Positions 15,156-22,898 of a DNA stretch of 44,625 nucleotides are shown here, piece after piece. Numbering within the stretch: position 1 is the first letter of the stretch; the number at the start of each line of letters is the position of its first letter. The position numbers were made by a program, and so were the translations under genes. Location: the NCBI GenBank assembly GCA_937128795.1, contig CAKZMQ010000014.1, forward strand, positions 1 to 44,625. The letters are read 5' to 3'. The notes below the pieces were generated by a model. The model searched no databases, had not been told where the DNA came from, and saw only the letters and a program-made list of their open reading frames with translations. The DNA comes from an uncultured Solirubrobacterales bacterium. Lineage in GTDB: Bacteria > Actinomycetota > Thermoleophilia > Solirubrobacterales > JACPNS01.

Positions 15156-16655
15156 TCAATCCCACCGCTCGGCATTCGGCGAGTCGTCCGGGCCGAACAC
15201 GAAGTGCCGGAAATCGAGCTTGTCGTCCTTGGCGGGGAAGTCGCTGCGATGGTGTGCGCCGCGGGTCTCTTCACGAACCAGCGACGCTGCTCCGATCAGA
15301 CGAACGAGGGGATTCGCGCTGCCAGCCAGTTGACCGAGTTTTTCGGCCGAGCGTTCGATGCCGGCGCATTCCCAGAGCAGCCTGCGCGTGGCCGCCGGGT
15401 CCGGATCCTCGATGTGTTCGACGACCTGGGCGTCGCCGCCGAGTATTTGAGTCCGCAGAGGATCGCTGAGCGCGGGTTCGGTGAGCGCGGCAAGCGCCGC
15501 ACGTCTGCCGAAGACCGCGCACTCGGCGAGCGAATTCGATGCGAGGCGGTTTGCTCCGTGCAATCCAGTGCATGCGCATTCGCCGACGGCCAGTAGTCCC
15601 GGTACGTTGGTGCGCGCCTCGAGATCTGTGACGATTCCGCCCATGCTGTAGTGCGCCGCTGGCGCGACCGGAATTGGTTCGGTGCGAGGGTTGAGGCCGG
15701 CCTCCTCGATCTTCGTGTAGACATTTGGGAAGAGCAGCGGATCGATCTTTCGCATGTCCAGAAAGACTGGACTCGGCGGGCTGCCGTCGTCGCCGGTGAT
15801 GCGTCTCTCGACGGCCGCCGCGACCTCGTCGCGCGGCGCGAGTTCGTCGATGAAGCGTTCGCCGGACCGATCGAGCAGCTTTGCGCCTTCGCCGCGAATC
15901 GCTTCGGTGATCAGGAAGCCCTGGTTTCGCGACGGACTCAACAGGGCGGTCGGATGGAACTGCAGAAATTCTAAATCTGCCAGTTGGGCGCCTGCATGAT
16001 GGGCCATTGTCAGTCCGCTGCCGATGGCCGCTGGCGGGTTGGTGGAGCGCGCCCAGAGGGCAGCGGAGCCGCCCGTGGCAAGAACGACCGCTCGGGCCGG
16101 GATCGTCAGTGGCTGATCACCAATCGCCACCTCGACGCCGACGCAACGGCCGTCTTCAACGATCAGCGACTTCGCCGAGGCATGCTCGACGACGGTGATG
16201 CTCGGGTGTTCGGCGACGCGCGCCGAGAGTTGGCGGGTGACGCGGCGGCCGGTCGCGCTGCCTCCTGCGTGCACTACCCGACGACGACTGTGTCCGCCCT
16301 CGAGACCAAGCGCCAGCGCGCCGTCGCCATCGCGGTCGAAATCGACGCCGAGCGCGAGCAAGTCTTGGACGGCGGCGGGTGAATCATCGACGAGTACTCG
16401 CACTGCGCTTTCGCGTCCGAGTTGACGGCCGGCGTCGATCGTGTCCTGTGCGTGCAGCTCCGGCGAATCATCGGGCCCGAGCGCTGCTGCGATGCCACCC
16501 TGCGCCCAGTAACTCGCGGTGGTGGCGAGCGCGGCCTGTGAAACGAGCACCGTACGGGCGCCTTCGCGAGCAGTCGTGAGGGCTGCGTAGAGACCCGCTG
16601 AGCCCGCGCCGACGACGACGACTTCGGCGTTTTGGCTTTGCAACGCCATCATCAT
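15156..16655 (-). CDS. nadB: L-aspartate oxidase
   Basis: This 499-residue FAD enzyme oxidises L-aspartate to iminoaspartate, the first step of de novo NAD synthesis. It has the Rossmann dinucleotide motif VVVVGAGSAGLYAA at about residues 12-25, the flavin-fold segment YWAQGGIAAAL, HAGGSATGRRVTRQL, and the FQFHPTAL-type segment LQFHPTAL. The C-terminal helical domain is present, so the length is normal. nadA and nadC are not adjacent in the window. The gene overlaps the end of the glycosyltransferase gene by 4 bp and is likely co-transcribed with it. Confidence 0.93.
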   Translation of the reverse strand: MMMALQSQNAEVVVVGAGSAGLYAALTTAREGARTVLVSQAALATTASYWAQGGIAAALGPDDSPELHAQDTIDAGRQLGRESAVRVLVDDSPAAVQDLLALGVDFDRDGDGALALGLEGGHSRRRVVHAGGSATGRRVTRQLSARVAEHPSITVVEHASAKSLIVEDGRCVGVEVAIGDQPLTIPARAVVLATGGSAALWARSTNPPAAIGSGLTMAHHAGAQLADLEFLQFHPTALLSPSRNQGFLITEAIRGEGAKLLDRSGERFIDELAPRDEVAAAVERRITGDDGSPPSPVFLDMRKIDPLLFPNVYTKIEEAGLNPRTEPIPVAPAAHYSMGGIVTDLEARTNVPGLLAVGECACTGLHGANRLASNSLAECAVFGRRAALAALTEPALSDPLRTQILGGDAQVVEHIEDPDPAATRRLLWECAGIERSAEKLGQLAGSANPLVRLIGAASLVREETRGAHHRSDFPAKDDKLDFRHFVFGPDDSPNAERWD

Positions 16656-17608
16656 CGAGACCCGGTCGAATCCTCAAGCACGTCGCGGTACACGCTGAGC
16701 ACGCGCTTGGCCATCGCATCGGTTGAATAGCGAGCCGCTGCCTCGCGGCCGGAGATACGAGGATCGGGATCGTCGAGAATCGCCGAAAGGGCGGCGTGCC
16801 AACTGCGCAGGTCAAAATCCATGCAGTAGCTACCGCCGACCCGTTCGAGCGCGATCGGCGCGATTCCGGTTCTGGTGGCGATGACCGGCACGTTGCAGGC
16901 GAGAGCCTCGATCGTCGCGAGGCCGAACCCCTCATATTCGGACGGCACGATTACTGCGTCAGAGGCGTTGATGAACGTTGAAACTTCACTTGGGGGCACG
17001 CCCCCGAGAGTCAGCAGTTCGACGTCGCCGACAGCGCTGACGAGTTCCTGCGCGCGGTCGAAGCGCTTCTCCGGACGCGATCGGTCGGCCGGGAAGAGCA
17101 CGAAGCTGCCCTCCGGGTCGATTCCGAGCTGTCGGCGGGCCGCCTGACGGTCAGCTTGCGCGAATCGATCGAGATTCACACCGGTCGGCAGCACGGCGAG
17201 CGGTCGCCTCAGCTTTTTGACGGACGCAAGTTCGCGTCCGAGGTCGTCCGAGACGACGGCAGCTTGGTCGACCCTGCGCGCGAGCCGCTTCGACCACTTG
17301 CCGACCTTTTCGTGCCTTAGGTCGGTTCCGTGGTAGGTCACCACCAGAGGGGTGGCCTTCGCGCGGCGCGCCACCCAGCCGGTAAGGCCGTAGTGGGCGT
17401 GGACGATGTCGTATTGACGACTGTTGAGGTGCTTTCGCAAAGGTCGAACCGCCTTGCGGTACGCCTTCATCCCTCCGCCTTCGATCACGTAGAGCTCAGT
17501 CTGAACGCCTTCGAGGCGACTCAGCGCCTCGAGTTGATCGCGCACGAACACGCCGAATTCCGGACGCTCGCGCGTCGGGTACATGTTGGTGACGATCAGG
17601 ACTCGCAT
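16652..17608 (-). CDS. GT4-family glycosyltransferase
   Basis: This 318-residue protein has the GT-B fold of family 4. The N-terminus MRVLIVTNMYPTRERPEFG is typical, followed by DIVHAHYGLTGW. The donor-binding domain has FPADRSRPEKRFDRA and the E-X7-E motif in PSEYEGFGLATIEAL. It transfers a sugar from a nucleotide donor to a lipid, glycan or small acceptor; the acceptor cannot be told. It is cytoplasmic or peripheral, with no membrane helix. Pairing with nadB in an operon has no clear functional reason. Start: ATG at 17608. Confidence 0.88.
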   Translation of the reverse strand: MRVLIVTNMYPTRERPEFGVFVRDQLEALSRLEGVQTELYVIEGGGMKAYRKAVRPLRKHLNSRQYDIVHAHYGLTGWVARRAKATPLVVTYHGTDLRHEKVGKWSKRLARRVDQAAVVSDDLGRELASVKKLRRPLAVLPTGVNLDRFAQADRQAARRQLGIDPEGSFVLFPADRSRPEKRFDRAQELVSAVGDVELLTLGGVPPSEVSTFINASDAVIVPSEYEGFGLATIEALACNVPVIATRTGIAPIALERVGGSYCMDFDLRSWHAALSAILDDPDPRISGREAAARYSTDAMAKRVLSVYRDVLEDSTGSR

Positions 17609-17799
17609 CTACAGGTGCCGAAAGCCGAGTTTTTGGCCGTGGCAAGGATGCGAACGCTATCGACGCGAGCAACCGACTCGCGCTTAGCGCGTGCTGCGCT
17701 GACTTTTGGCGAGTCCGTCACAGAGTTTGTGCATTTACGTCTTGAACCGTTACGCCCGTCGCTGGAGGATCGGAGAGCAAGTAAAACACTGAATGAACT

Positions 17800-17803
17800 G
17801 GAG
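17800..17803 (+). promoter_or_regulatory. Ribosome binding site fixing the Flp-like pilin start
   Basis: GGAG lies 6 bases before the ATG at 17810. The reading frame stays open far upstream to 17330, so this site is what supports the short 80-residue protein. The 201-bp gap 17609-17809 shows no other gene. Confidence 0.55.
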
Positions 17804-17809
17804 TCATCC

Positions 17810-18052
17810 ATGCAATCTCTGCAGAACCTCTCGCTGCGGCTATCGGCCATCGCAATCGATCGCGCGCACCGCGCCGGCGAGGTCGCACGCGATCAACGTG
17901 GGCAGGCGACCGTCGAATACGTCGGTCTGACGGTCGTGCTCGGCACCGGTATCGGACTGATCGTCACTGGACTCGACGGTCTCGGATTTGCCACCAAGAT
18001 CGGCAGCAAGCTGATCGGTGGAATCACCAAGGCGTTGGGCAAGATCGCCTGA
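17810..18052 (+). CDS. Flp/Fap-type pilin-like small membrane protein
   Basis: This 80-residue protein has a charged leader of about 30 residues ending in ARDQRG, followed by QATVEYVGLTVVLGTGIGLIV. This matches type IVb (Flp) prepilins: cleavage after Gly, Glu at mature position 5 and Tyr at 6, then a hydrophobic helix. The mature part would be about 50 residues. No tad assembly genes or prepilin peptidase are nearby, so it is an orphan in this stretch; a TadE-like gene begins at the far end of the window (44408). It could also be a short pseudopilin. The start at 17810 rests on the SD GGAG. Confidence 0.72.
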   Translation: MQSLQNLSLRLSAIAIDRAHRAGEVARDQRGQATVEYVGLTVVLGTGIGLIVTGLDGLGFATKIGSKLIGGITKALGKIA

Positions 18053-18159
18053 GCGGCGCCTTCGCGTGGATCGCCGGCCGCGACTGCATCGATCGTTCTC
18101 GCGAGTGCGCAACGGCCGCGCCGCGAGAACCGTCGATCGGCGCGTATGATGCGCGACCG

Positions 18160-18888
18160 ATGGAACGCCGAGGACGAACCAATGACGCGACGAGAACGGT
18201 CGAAATCGAACCGGGTTTCGTGCGGACTGCCGATGGCTCGGCGTTGATCTCGATCGGCGAGACGCGCGTCATCTGCACCGCCTCGGTCACGACCGACGTA
18301 CCCAAATGGATGGCCGGGCGCGGGAGTGGCTGGGTCACTGCCGAATACGGCATGCTCCCGGCATCCACTGGTGACCGCAAGAAGCGCGACAAGGGAGGCA
18401 AGCAGGACGGTCGATCGGTCGAGATCCAACGGCTGATCGGACGCAGCCTGCGCTGCGCGATCGACATGGAACTGCTCGGCGAGCGTTCGGTGTACGTCGA
18501 CTGTGACGTGCTCCAGGCCGACGGCGGAACTCGCTGTGCGGCGATCACCGGCGGCTACGTGGCGCTCCACCTTGCTCTGCAGAAACTGATCGATGGTGGC
18601 GCGCTCGAGGCGATGCCGCTGATCACCTCGGTCGCGGCGATTTCGGCCGGGATCGTCGATGGCGAGGCCTTGCTCGACCTCGAATACGTCGAGGATTCGC
18701 AGGCCGATGTGGATGCGAACGTCGTGATGACCGGCGACGACGGTTTGGTCGAGGTGCAGGCCACTGCGGAACGCACGCCGCTTTCGAAGGCTTCGCTCGA
18801 CGAACTGCTTGCATTGTCGGCCAAGGGCATTGCCGAACTGCGCCTGGCCCAGGCGACCGCGATCGGTACAGAGTTGCCCGGTAGCTGA
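18160..18888 (+). CDS. rph: Ribonuclease PH
   Basis: This 242-residue phosphorolytic 3'-5' exoribonuclease trims tRNA 3' ends. It shows the family pattern: RRGRTNDATRTVEIEPGFV at the start, GWVTAEYGMLPAST (residues about 57-70), QRLIGRSLRCAID, and LQADGGTRCAAITGGYVAL near residue 124, with LDLEYVEDSQADVDANVVMT later. Length is normal. It is followed 12 bp later by rdgB, an arrangement common in bacteria. Start: ATG at 18160. Confidence 0.95.
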   Translation: MERRGRTNDATRTVEIEPGFVRTADGSALISIGETRVICTASVTTDVPKWMAGRGSGWVTAEYGMLPASTGDRKKRDKGGKQDGRSVEIQRLIGRSLRCAIDMELLGERSVYVDCDVLQADGGTRCAAITGGYVALHLALQKLIDGGALEAMPLITSVAAISAGIVDGEALLDLEYVEDSQADVDANVVMTGDDGLVEVQATAERTPLSKASLDELLALSAKGIAELRLAQATAIGTELPGS

Positions 18889-18900
18889 GGGTCTTCGGTC

Positions 18901-19524
18901 GTGGATCAGCGGTCGGATCAGTCGACGGGCACGCGGCAGCTGGTTCTCGCCACGCGCAATGAGCACAAGCGGCGTGAATTCGCCGGATTGCTCGATGGGT
19001 GGGAGATCCTCGCGCTGCCGGACGACGTGACGCTTCCGCCTGAAGATGGTGAGACTTTCGCCGCGAATGCGCTTGGCAAGGCGCGTGCCGCCGCTGCCGC
19101 GACGGGCATTGCTGCGATCGCCGACGATTCGGGCATCTCGGCTCGCGCACTCGGTGGCGCGCCGGGGGTTCGCTCTGCGCGCTTCGCCGGAGAGAACGCC
19201 TCCGACGAGGACAACCTCGACAAACTTATTCGCAAGGTTGGTGCGACCGATGACGCGGCGGTCGAGTACGTGTGCGCGATCGCATATGTAGAACCCGGAC
19301 GAGCGGCGGTCGAACAGGTTTTCGAGGGTCGGTGCTCAGGGACGCTGATAGATGAGCGGCGTGGCACCGGTGGTTTCGGGTACGACCCGGCAGTCGTTCC
19401 GGACGACTATGACGACGGTCGCACGATGGCCGAGCTGGGTCAAGACGAAAAGGACGCGATCAGTCATCGCGGGCGGGCAGCCCGCGATCTCGCTCGCTGG
19501 CTCGCTGGACCGGAATCAGATTGA
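18901..19524 (+). CDS. rdgB: XTP/dITP diphosphatase (RdgB/HAM1 family)
   Basis: This 207-residue enzyme hydrolyses non-canonical purine triphosphates (XTP, dITP, ITP) to monophosphates and keeps them out of nucleic acids. It has LVLATRNEHKRREFAGLL near the start, the ADDSGIS segment, ARFAGENASDEDN, GFGYDPAVVPDD, and the C-terminal SHRGRAARDL. The start is the GTG at 18901, 12 bp after the rph stop. The 3' end overlaps a small convergent membrane-protein gene by 65 bp. Confidence 0.94.
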   Translation: MDQRSDQSTGTRQLVLATRNEHKRREFAGLLDGWEILALPDDVTLPPEDGETFAANALGKARAAAAATGIAAIADDSGISARALGGAPGVRSARFAGENASDEDNLDKLIRKVGATDDAAVEYVCAIAYVEPGRAAVEQVFEGRCSGTLIDERRGTGGFGYDPAVVPDDYDDGRTMAELGQDEKDAISHRGRAARDLARWLAGPESD

Positions 19525-19651
19525 TCGCCGCGGCTGCGGCCACGGCGACGAACACGCCGCCATACCCCTTGTACCCGGAGAGAAACAGCACAAGGGCAGC
19601 GATCAAGAACATGGCGGTCGTCAGCGACCAAGCGATTCGGTTCACGGCCAT
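19460..19651 (-). CDS. Small two-helix membrane protein
   Basis: This 63-residue frame starts at ATG 19651 (MAVNRIAWSLTTAM). It has two hydrophobic helices (about 8-24 and 28-44) and a charged C-terminal tail (RASERDRGLPARDD). It overlaps the 3' end of rdgB in convergent orientation by 65 bp and its start abuts the likely -10 of tldD (TATAGT, 19655-19660). The hydrophobic pattern looks like a real membrane protein rather than a shadow frame, but no family is recognised. Confidence 0.5.
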   Translation of the reverse strand: MAVNRIAWSLTTAMFLIAALVLFLSGYKGYGGVFVAVAAAAAINLIPVQRASERDRGLPARDD

Positions 19652-19654
19652 GCA

Positions 19655-19660
19655 TATAGT
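19655..19660 (+). promoter_or_regulatory. Putative -10 of tldD
   Basis: TATAGT at 19655-19660 lies 16 bp before the tldD ATG (19677) and would give a leader of about 10 bases. No strong -35 is present. The same hexamer is used in the cysM promoter proposal. Confidence 0.35.
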
Positions 19661-19676
19661 CTGACCGATCGCGCCG

Positions 19677-21089
19677 ATGGGATCTGAAACAGCCGAAAAC
19701 ACCGCCCCGTTGGTAGCGCCCGACATCGCCGAGCGAACGCTCACTCGCGCCCTCCAGAATGGAGGCGATTTCGCCGAGGTGTTCGCAGAGCGGCGTCACG
19801 GACTTTCGGTGTCGCTGGATGACGGGCGAGTAGAGGGTGCCAGCGATGGCAGCGAAGAAGGCGTCGGCGTGCGGTTGGTCGTCGGCGACGCGACGTACTT
19901 CGGTTACGTCGATTCGTTGAGCGAAGAAGACATCGCCACGGTTGCCGATTCGATCGCGCAAGCCGCACGCGGAGCGGTGGCTCGACCGGCTTCTCTTGTC
20001 GCTGCCGCACGGGTGAACCCACAGCACGTCGCGGTTCCGCCGGAATCGGTCGAACTCGCCAAGAAGGTCGAGTTGCTGCGCGCCAGCGACGAATCGGCGC
20101 GCGCGGCAGGAGGCGAGGTCTCACAGGTGAGCGCCGGCTACGGCGAGAACCGGCGAACGGTCAGCATCTACAACTCAGAGGGATTGGCCGTCGGCGACGA
20201 CCGCATTCGGGTGCGCCTGGCCGTCCAGGTCGTTGCCGCGCGCGACGGGCGGATCGAGAACGGCACCGAGACTCTCGGGGGTCACATCGGTTACGAACTG
20301 ATTGAGTCAGACGGGGCGAAGGTCGCTGAGTCTGCCGCTCGAAAAGCGCTCACGGCGCTCGACGCGGTGCCTGCACCGGCAGGCAAAATGCCGGTCGTCG
20401 TCGGGAATGGATTCGGTGGCGTGTTGCTGCATGAGGCCGTCGGCCATGGCCTCGAGGCCGATGCCGTCCAGAAGGGTGCCAGCGTCTACGCCGGAAAGCT
20501 CGGCGAGCAGCTCGCACCCTCGTTCGTGAACGCCTTCGATGACGGCCGCAAAGCGAATGAATGGGGGACCGACGGCATCGACGACGAGGGCATGCCGACG
20601 CAGATGATCCCGATCATCCAGGATGGCGTGCTCGGATCATTCCTGCACGATCGCCGCAGCGCGCAGCGCGACGGTGTGCTCTCGACCGGCAATGGTCGTC
20701 GCGAGTCTTTCCGCCATCTACCCGTCCCGCGCATGACCAACACCTATTTCGCGCCGGGGGACGAGCAGGTAGCCGACTTGATCGAGGCCGCGGGCAATGG
20801 GCTCTACGCGGTCTCGTTCGGCGGTGGGCAAGTGGAGCCGGCGACCGGAGATTTCGTGTTCGGAGTGTCCGAGGGTTATCTGATCGAGAACGGGCGCGTC
20901 ACCAAGCCGGTGACCGGCGCAACGTTGACCGGAAACGGGCTGGCCGCGCTGTGGCAGGTCGAGGCGATTGCCGGCGATCTAAAGCTCGCGACCGGGTACT
21001 GCGGCAAAGCCGGCCAGCGCGTTCCGGCTGGGGTCGGGCAGCCGCATGTGCTGCTCCGCGAACTGACCGTAGGCGGCACCGCGACATGA
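19677..21089 (+). CDS. tldD: TldD metallopeptidase subunit
   Basis: This 470-residue protein is the catalytic half of the TldD/TldE heterodimer, which degrades unfolded peptides and matures some ribosomal peptides. The zinc motif HEAVGH is at residues 252-257 in GGVLLHEAVGHGLEAD. The C-terminal region has TGNGRRESF, FGGGQVEPATGDFVFGVSEGYLI (split here as FGGGQVEPATG and DFVFGVSEGYLI) and KPVTGATLTGNG, all typical. Its stop overlaps the tldE start (ATGA), so the two subunits are translationally coupled. Start: ATG at 19677. Confidence 0.94.
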   Translation: MGSETAENTAPLVAPDIAERTLTRALQNGGDFAEVFAERRHGLSVSLDDGRVEGASDGSEEGVGVRLVVGDATYFGYVDSLSEEDIATVADSIAQAARGAVARPASLVAAARVNPQHVAVPPESVELAKKVELLRASDESARAAGGEVSQVSAGYGENRRTVSIYNSEGLAVGDDRIRVRLAVQVVAARDGRIENGTETLGGHIGYELIESDGAKVAESAARKALTALDAVPAPAGKMPVVVGNGFGGVLLHEAVGHGLEADAVQKGASVYAGKLGEQLAPSFVNAFDDGRKANEWGTDGIDDEGMPTQMIPIIQDGVLGSFLHDRRSAQRDGVLSTGNGRRESFRHLPVPRMTNTYFAPGDEQVADLIEAAGNGLYAVSFGGGQVEPATGDFVFGVSEGYLIENGRVTKPVTGATLTGNGLAALWQVEAIAGDLKLATGYCGKAGQRVPAGVGQPHVLLRELTVGGTAT

Positions 21090-22438
21090 AGGACCTGATC
21101 GAAATCGCGGAACTCGCAGCTGGGCTTGCAATCGATGCCGGAGCCAGCAGCGCGGAGGGGTTCACGCAGGATGAGCGCGAGGTTGAAATCCGCGTGTACG
21201 ACCGCGCTGTCGAGAGCCTGACCGAAGCCGGCAGCCGCGGCGTCGGTATCCGCGCCTTTGCCGAGGAGGGTCGAAGTGGCTACGCCTTCGGGACCGCATT
21301 TGACGAAGCCGCGCTTCGAACATTGGCCGCGCGGGCTGTGGAGATTGCCGAAGCCGCCGACCCCGATGAACACGCCGGACTTCCCGATGACTGCGGTGCC
21401 GCTACGACTGGCGATCTCGTTGCCGCGGATTTCGATGAGTGGAATACGGCCGCAAAGGTCGAATTGGCGATCGCCGTGGACAACGCCGCGCGCGCGGCCG
21501 ATCAGCGTGTGAGTCAGGTCGAACAGTCGATCTACGCCGATTCACGCGCGCGAATCGCGATCGCGAATTCAGCCGGTTTCCGCAGCGGCTACGAGGCCAC
21601 CGGTGCCTACGCCTATAGCTCCGCGTTCGCTGGTGAGGGCGCGGACCTGATGACCGGCCTTGGTCTCGGCATGGGCAAGGGGCCGGGCGAGCTGGACGCC
21701 GAGGCGATTGGCGGCGAGGCGGCCGAGCGCGCCGTGATGTTGCTCGGCGCACGTTCGACCACAAGTCGCAAGGCGCCGGTTGTGCTCGACGCGTTCACCG
21801 CGGCCAGCTTCATCGGGCTGATTGCGTCGGCGTTGTCGGGCGAGGCAATCCTGCGCGGTCGCTCGCCGTTTGTCGGAAAGACCGATGCCGTCATCGCCGC
21901 CGAGCATCTGCAGGTCGACGACGATGGACTGATCGACGGAGGGCCGGCCAGTGCTCCGTTCGACGGCGAGGGCGTCGCGCAGCGTCGAACCTCACTTCTC
22001 GCCGGCGGAAGAATCGACAACTTGCTCTATGACTCGCGGACCGCTCGCGAGGCCGACGCCGCATCCACCGGGAACGGACGTCGCGGGTCTTATCGCGGGA
22101 CACCCGGTCCGGCGGCCACCAACACAGTCGTTGCCGCGGGATCGCAGTCGCTGGACGAGCTGCTGAAGCTCGCCGGGGACGGACTACTCGTGACCAATGT
22201 CGTCGGCCTGCACTCCGGCGTGAATCCCGTTTCGGGAACGTTCTCGGTCGGCGCTTCCGGAATCGAAATAAAGAACGGCGAGCTCGCGGGGCCGATACGC
22301 GAAGCGACGATCGCGAGCGATTTGATCTCGATGCTCGGCGCCGTTCAGGCGGTCGGCGCGGAGCGTCGCTGGGTGCCGTTCGGTGGATCAGTGCTGACTG
22401 CACCGTTGCTGATCGCAGAGATGACGATCGCTGGATAA
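21086..22438 (+). CDS. tldE: TldE/PmbA peptidase subunit
   Basis: This 450-residue partner of TldD starts at ATG 21086 (MKDLIEIAELAAGLAI), overlapping the tldD stop. The frame stays open further upstream, but that is antisense-free overlap with tldD and not part of the protein. It lacks the HEXXXH zinc motif, as expected for TldE. Family segments include RGVGIRAFAEEGRSGYAFG, DAFTAASFIGLIASALSG, STGNGRRGSYRGTPGPAATN (residues given in parts) and VGASGIEIKNGE near the end. A terminator-like hairpin follows at 22491. Confidence 0.92.
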   Translation: MKDLIEIAELAAGLAIDAGASSAEGFTQDEREVEIRVYDRAVESLTEAGSRGVGIRAFAEEGRSGYAFGTAFDEAALRTLAARAVEIAEAADPDEHAGLPDDCGAATTGDLVAADFDEWNTAAKVELAIAVDNAARAADQRVSQVEQSIYADSRARIAIANSAGFRSGYEATGAYAYSSAFAGEGADLMTGLGLGMGKGPGELDAEAIGGEAAERAVMLLGARSTTSRKAPVVLDAFTAASFIGLIASALSGEAILRGRSPFVGKTDAVIAAEHLQVDDDGLIDGGPASAPFDGEGVAQRRTSLLAGGRIDNLLYDSRTAREADAASTGNGRRGSYRGTPGPAATNTVVAAGSQSLDELLKLAGDGLLVTNVVGLHSGVNPVSGTFSVGASGIEIKNGELAGPIREATIASDLISMLGAVQAVGAERRWVPFGGSVLTAPLLIAEMTIAG

Positions 22439-22490
22439 CTCGGCTTTGCGCGCGAAGCGCATAGCCATGCGGTTTATGCCAAAACGGGGG

Positions 22491-22527
22491 TAGGGCGCTC
22501 CATATAGCAGTAAAAAGCCCCTATTTT
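22491..22527 (+). terminator. Probable intrinsic terminator after tldD-tldE
   Basis: TAGGG-C-GCT (22491-22499, one bulged C) pairs with AGCCCCTA (22516-22523), and TTTT follows (22524-22527). The loop is long (16 bases), so it is a moderate call. It separates the tld genes from the HU gene; the rest of 22439-22619 shows no gene. Confidence 0.45.
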
Positions 22528-22608
22528 CCGCGCAAACCCGCATCCCATCTGCCGTTGCGTCCGCGAGAAGCGTTACGTTGGCCGACGAATCAACCCTCAT
22601 CCCTCAAC

Positions 22609-22615
22609 GAGGAGG
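22609..22615 (+). promoter_or_regulatory. Strong ribosome binding site fixing the HU start
   Basis: GAGGAGG at 22609-22615 lies 4 bases before the GTG at 22620. It supports the GTG start of the HU-like gene over an upstream in-frame ATG at 22578 that would add 14 unrelated residues. Confidence 0.7.
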
Positions 22616-22619
22616 AACT

Positions 22620-22898
22620 GTGACAAAGCAGGAATTCATTACCCAGGTAAAAGAAAAGGCCGACCTCACCACGGGCGACGCCACCAAAGCAGTAGATGCC
22701 GTTCTCGACACGATCTCCGACACGCTCAAGCGTGGTGGCGAGGTTGCTTTCACGGGCTTCGGCAAGTTCAGCGTCTCGGACCGCAGCGCTCGTCAGGGCG
22801 TCAACCCGCAGACCGGCGAGCGCATTCAGATCGCTGCCAGCAAGGTGCCGAGGTTTTCGCCGGGTGCCAAGCTCAAGGCGACTGTCAAGGGCGGCTGA
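22620..22898 (+). CDS. hup: HU/IHF-family DNA-binding protein
   Basis: This 92-residue histone-like protein bends and packs DNA. It starts at the GTG at 22620 (MTKQEFITQVKEKADL) after a strong SD. The family features are complete: the helical N-terminus, GEVAFTGFGKFSVSDRSAR (residues about 40-58), the DNA-binding arm RQGVNPQTGERIQI, and KVPRFSPGAKLK near the end. There is no Lys/Ala-rich C-terminal tail of the kind found in mycobacterial HU. Its stop codon overlaps the likely CTG start of pyrF. Confidence 0.95.
   Translation: MTKQEFITQVKEKADLTTGDATKAVDAVLDTISDTLKRGGEVAFTGFGKFSVSDRSARQGVNPQTGERIQIAASKVPRFSPGAKLKATVKGG

Noticed and set aside
17330..17809. 160-codon N-terminal extension of the Flp-like pilin frame
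   Set aside because: It overlaps the glycosyltransferase gene in antisense, and a good SD plus ATG at 17810 gives a standard prepilin.
20561..21085. 175-codon upstream extension of the tldE frame
   Set aside because: It lies within tldD in another frame and is Arg-rich; the ATGA overlap at 21086 is the usual tldD-tldE junction.
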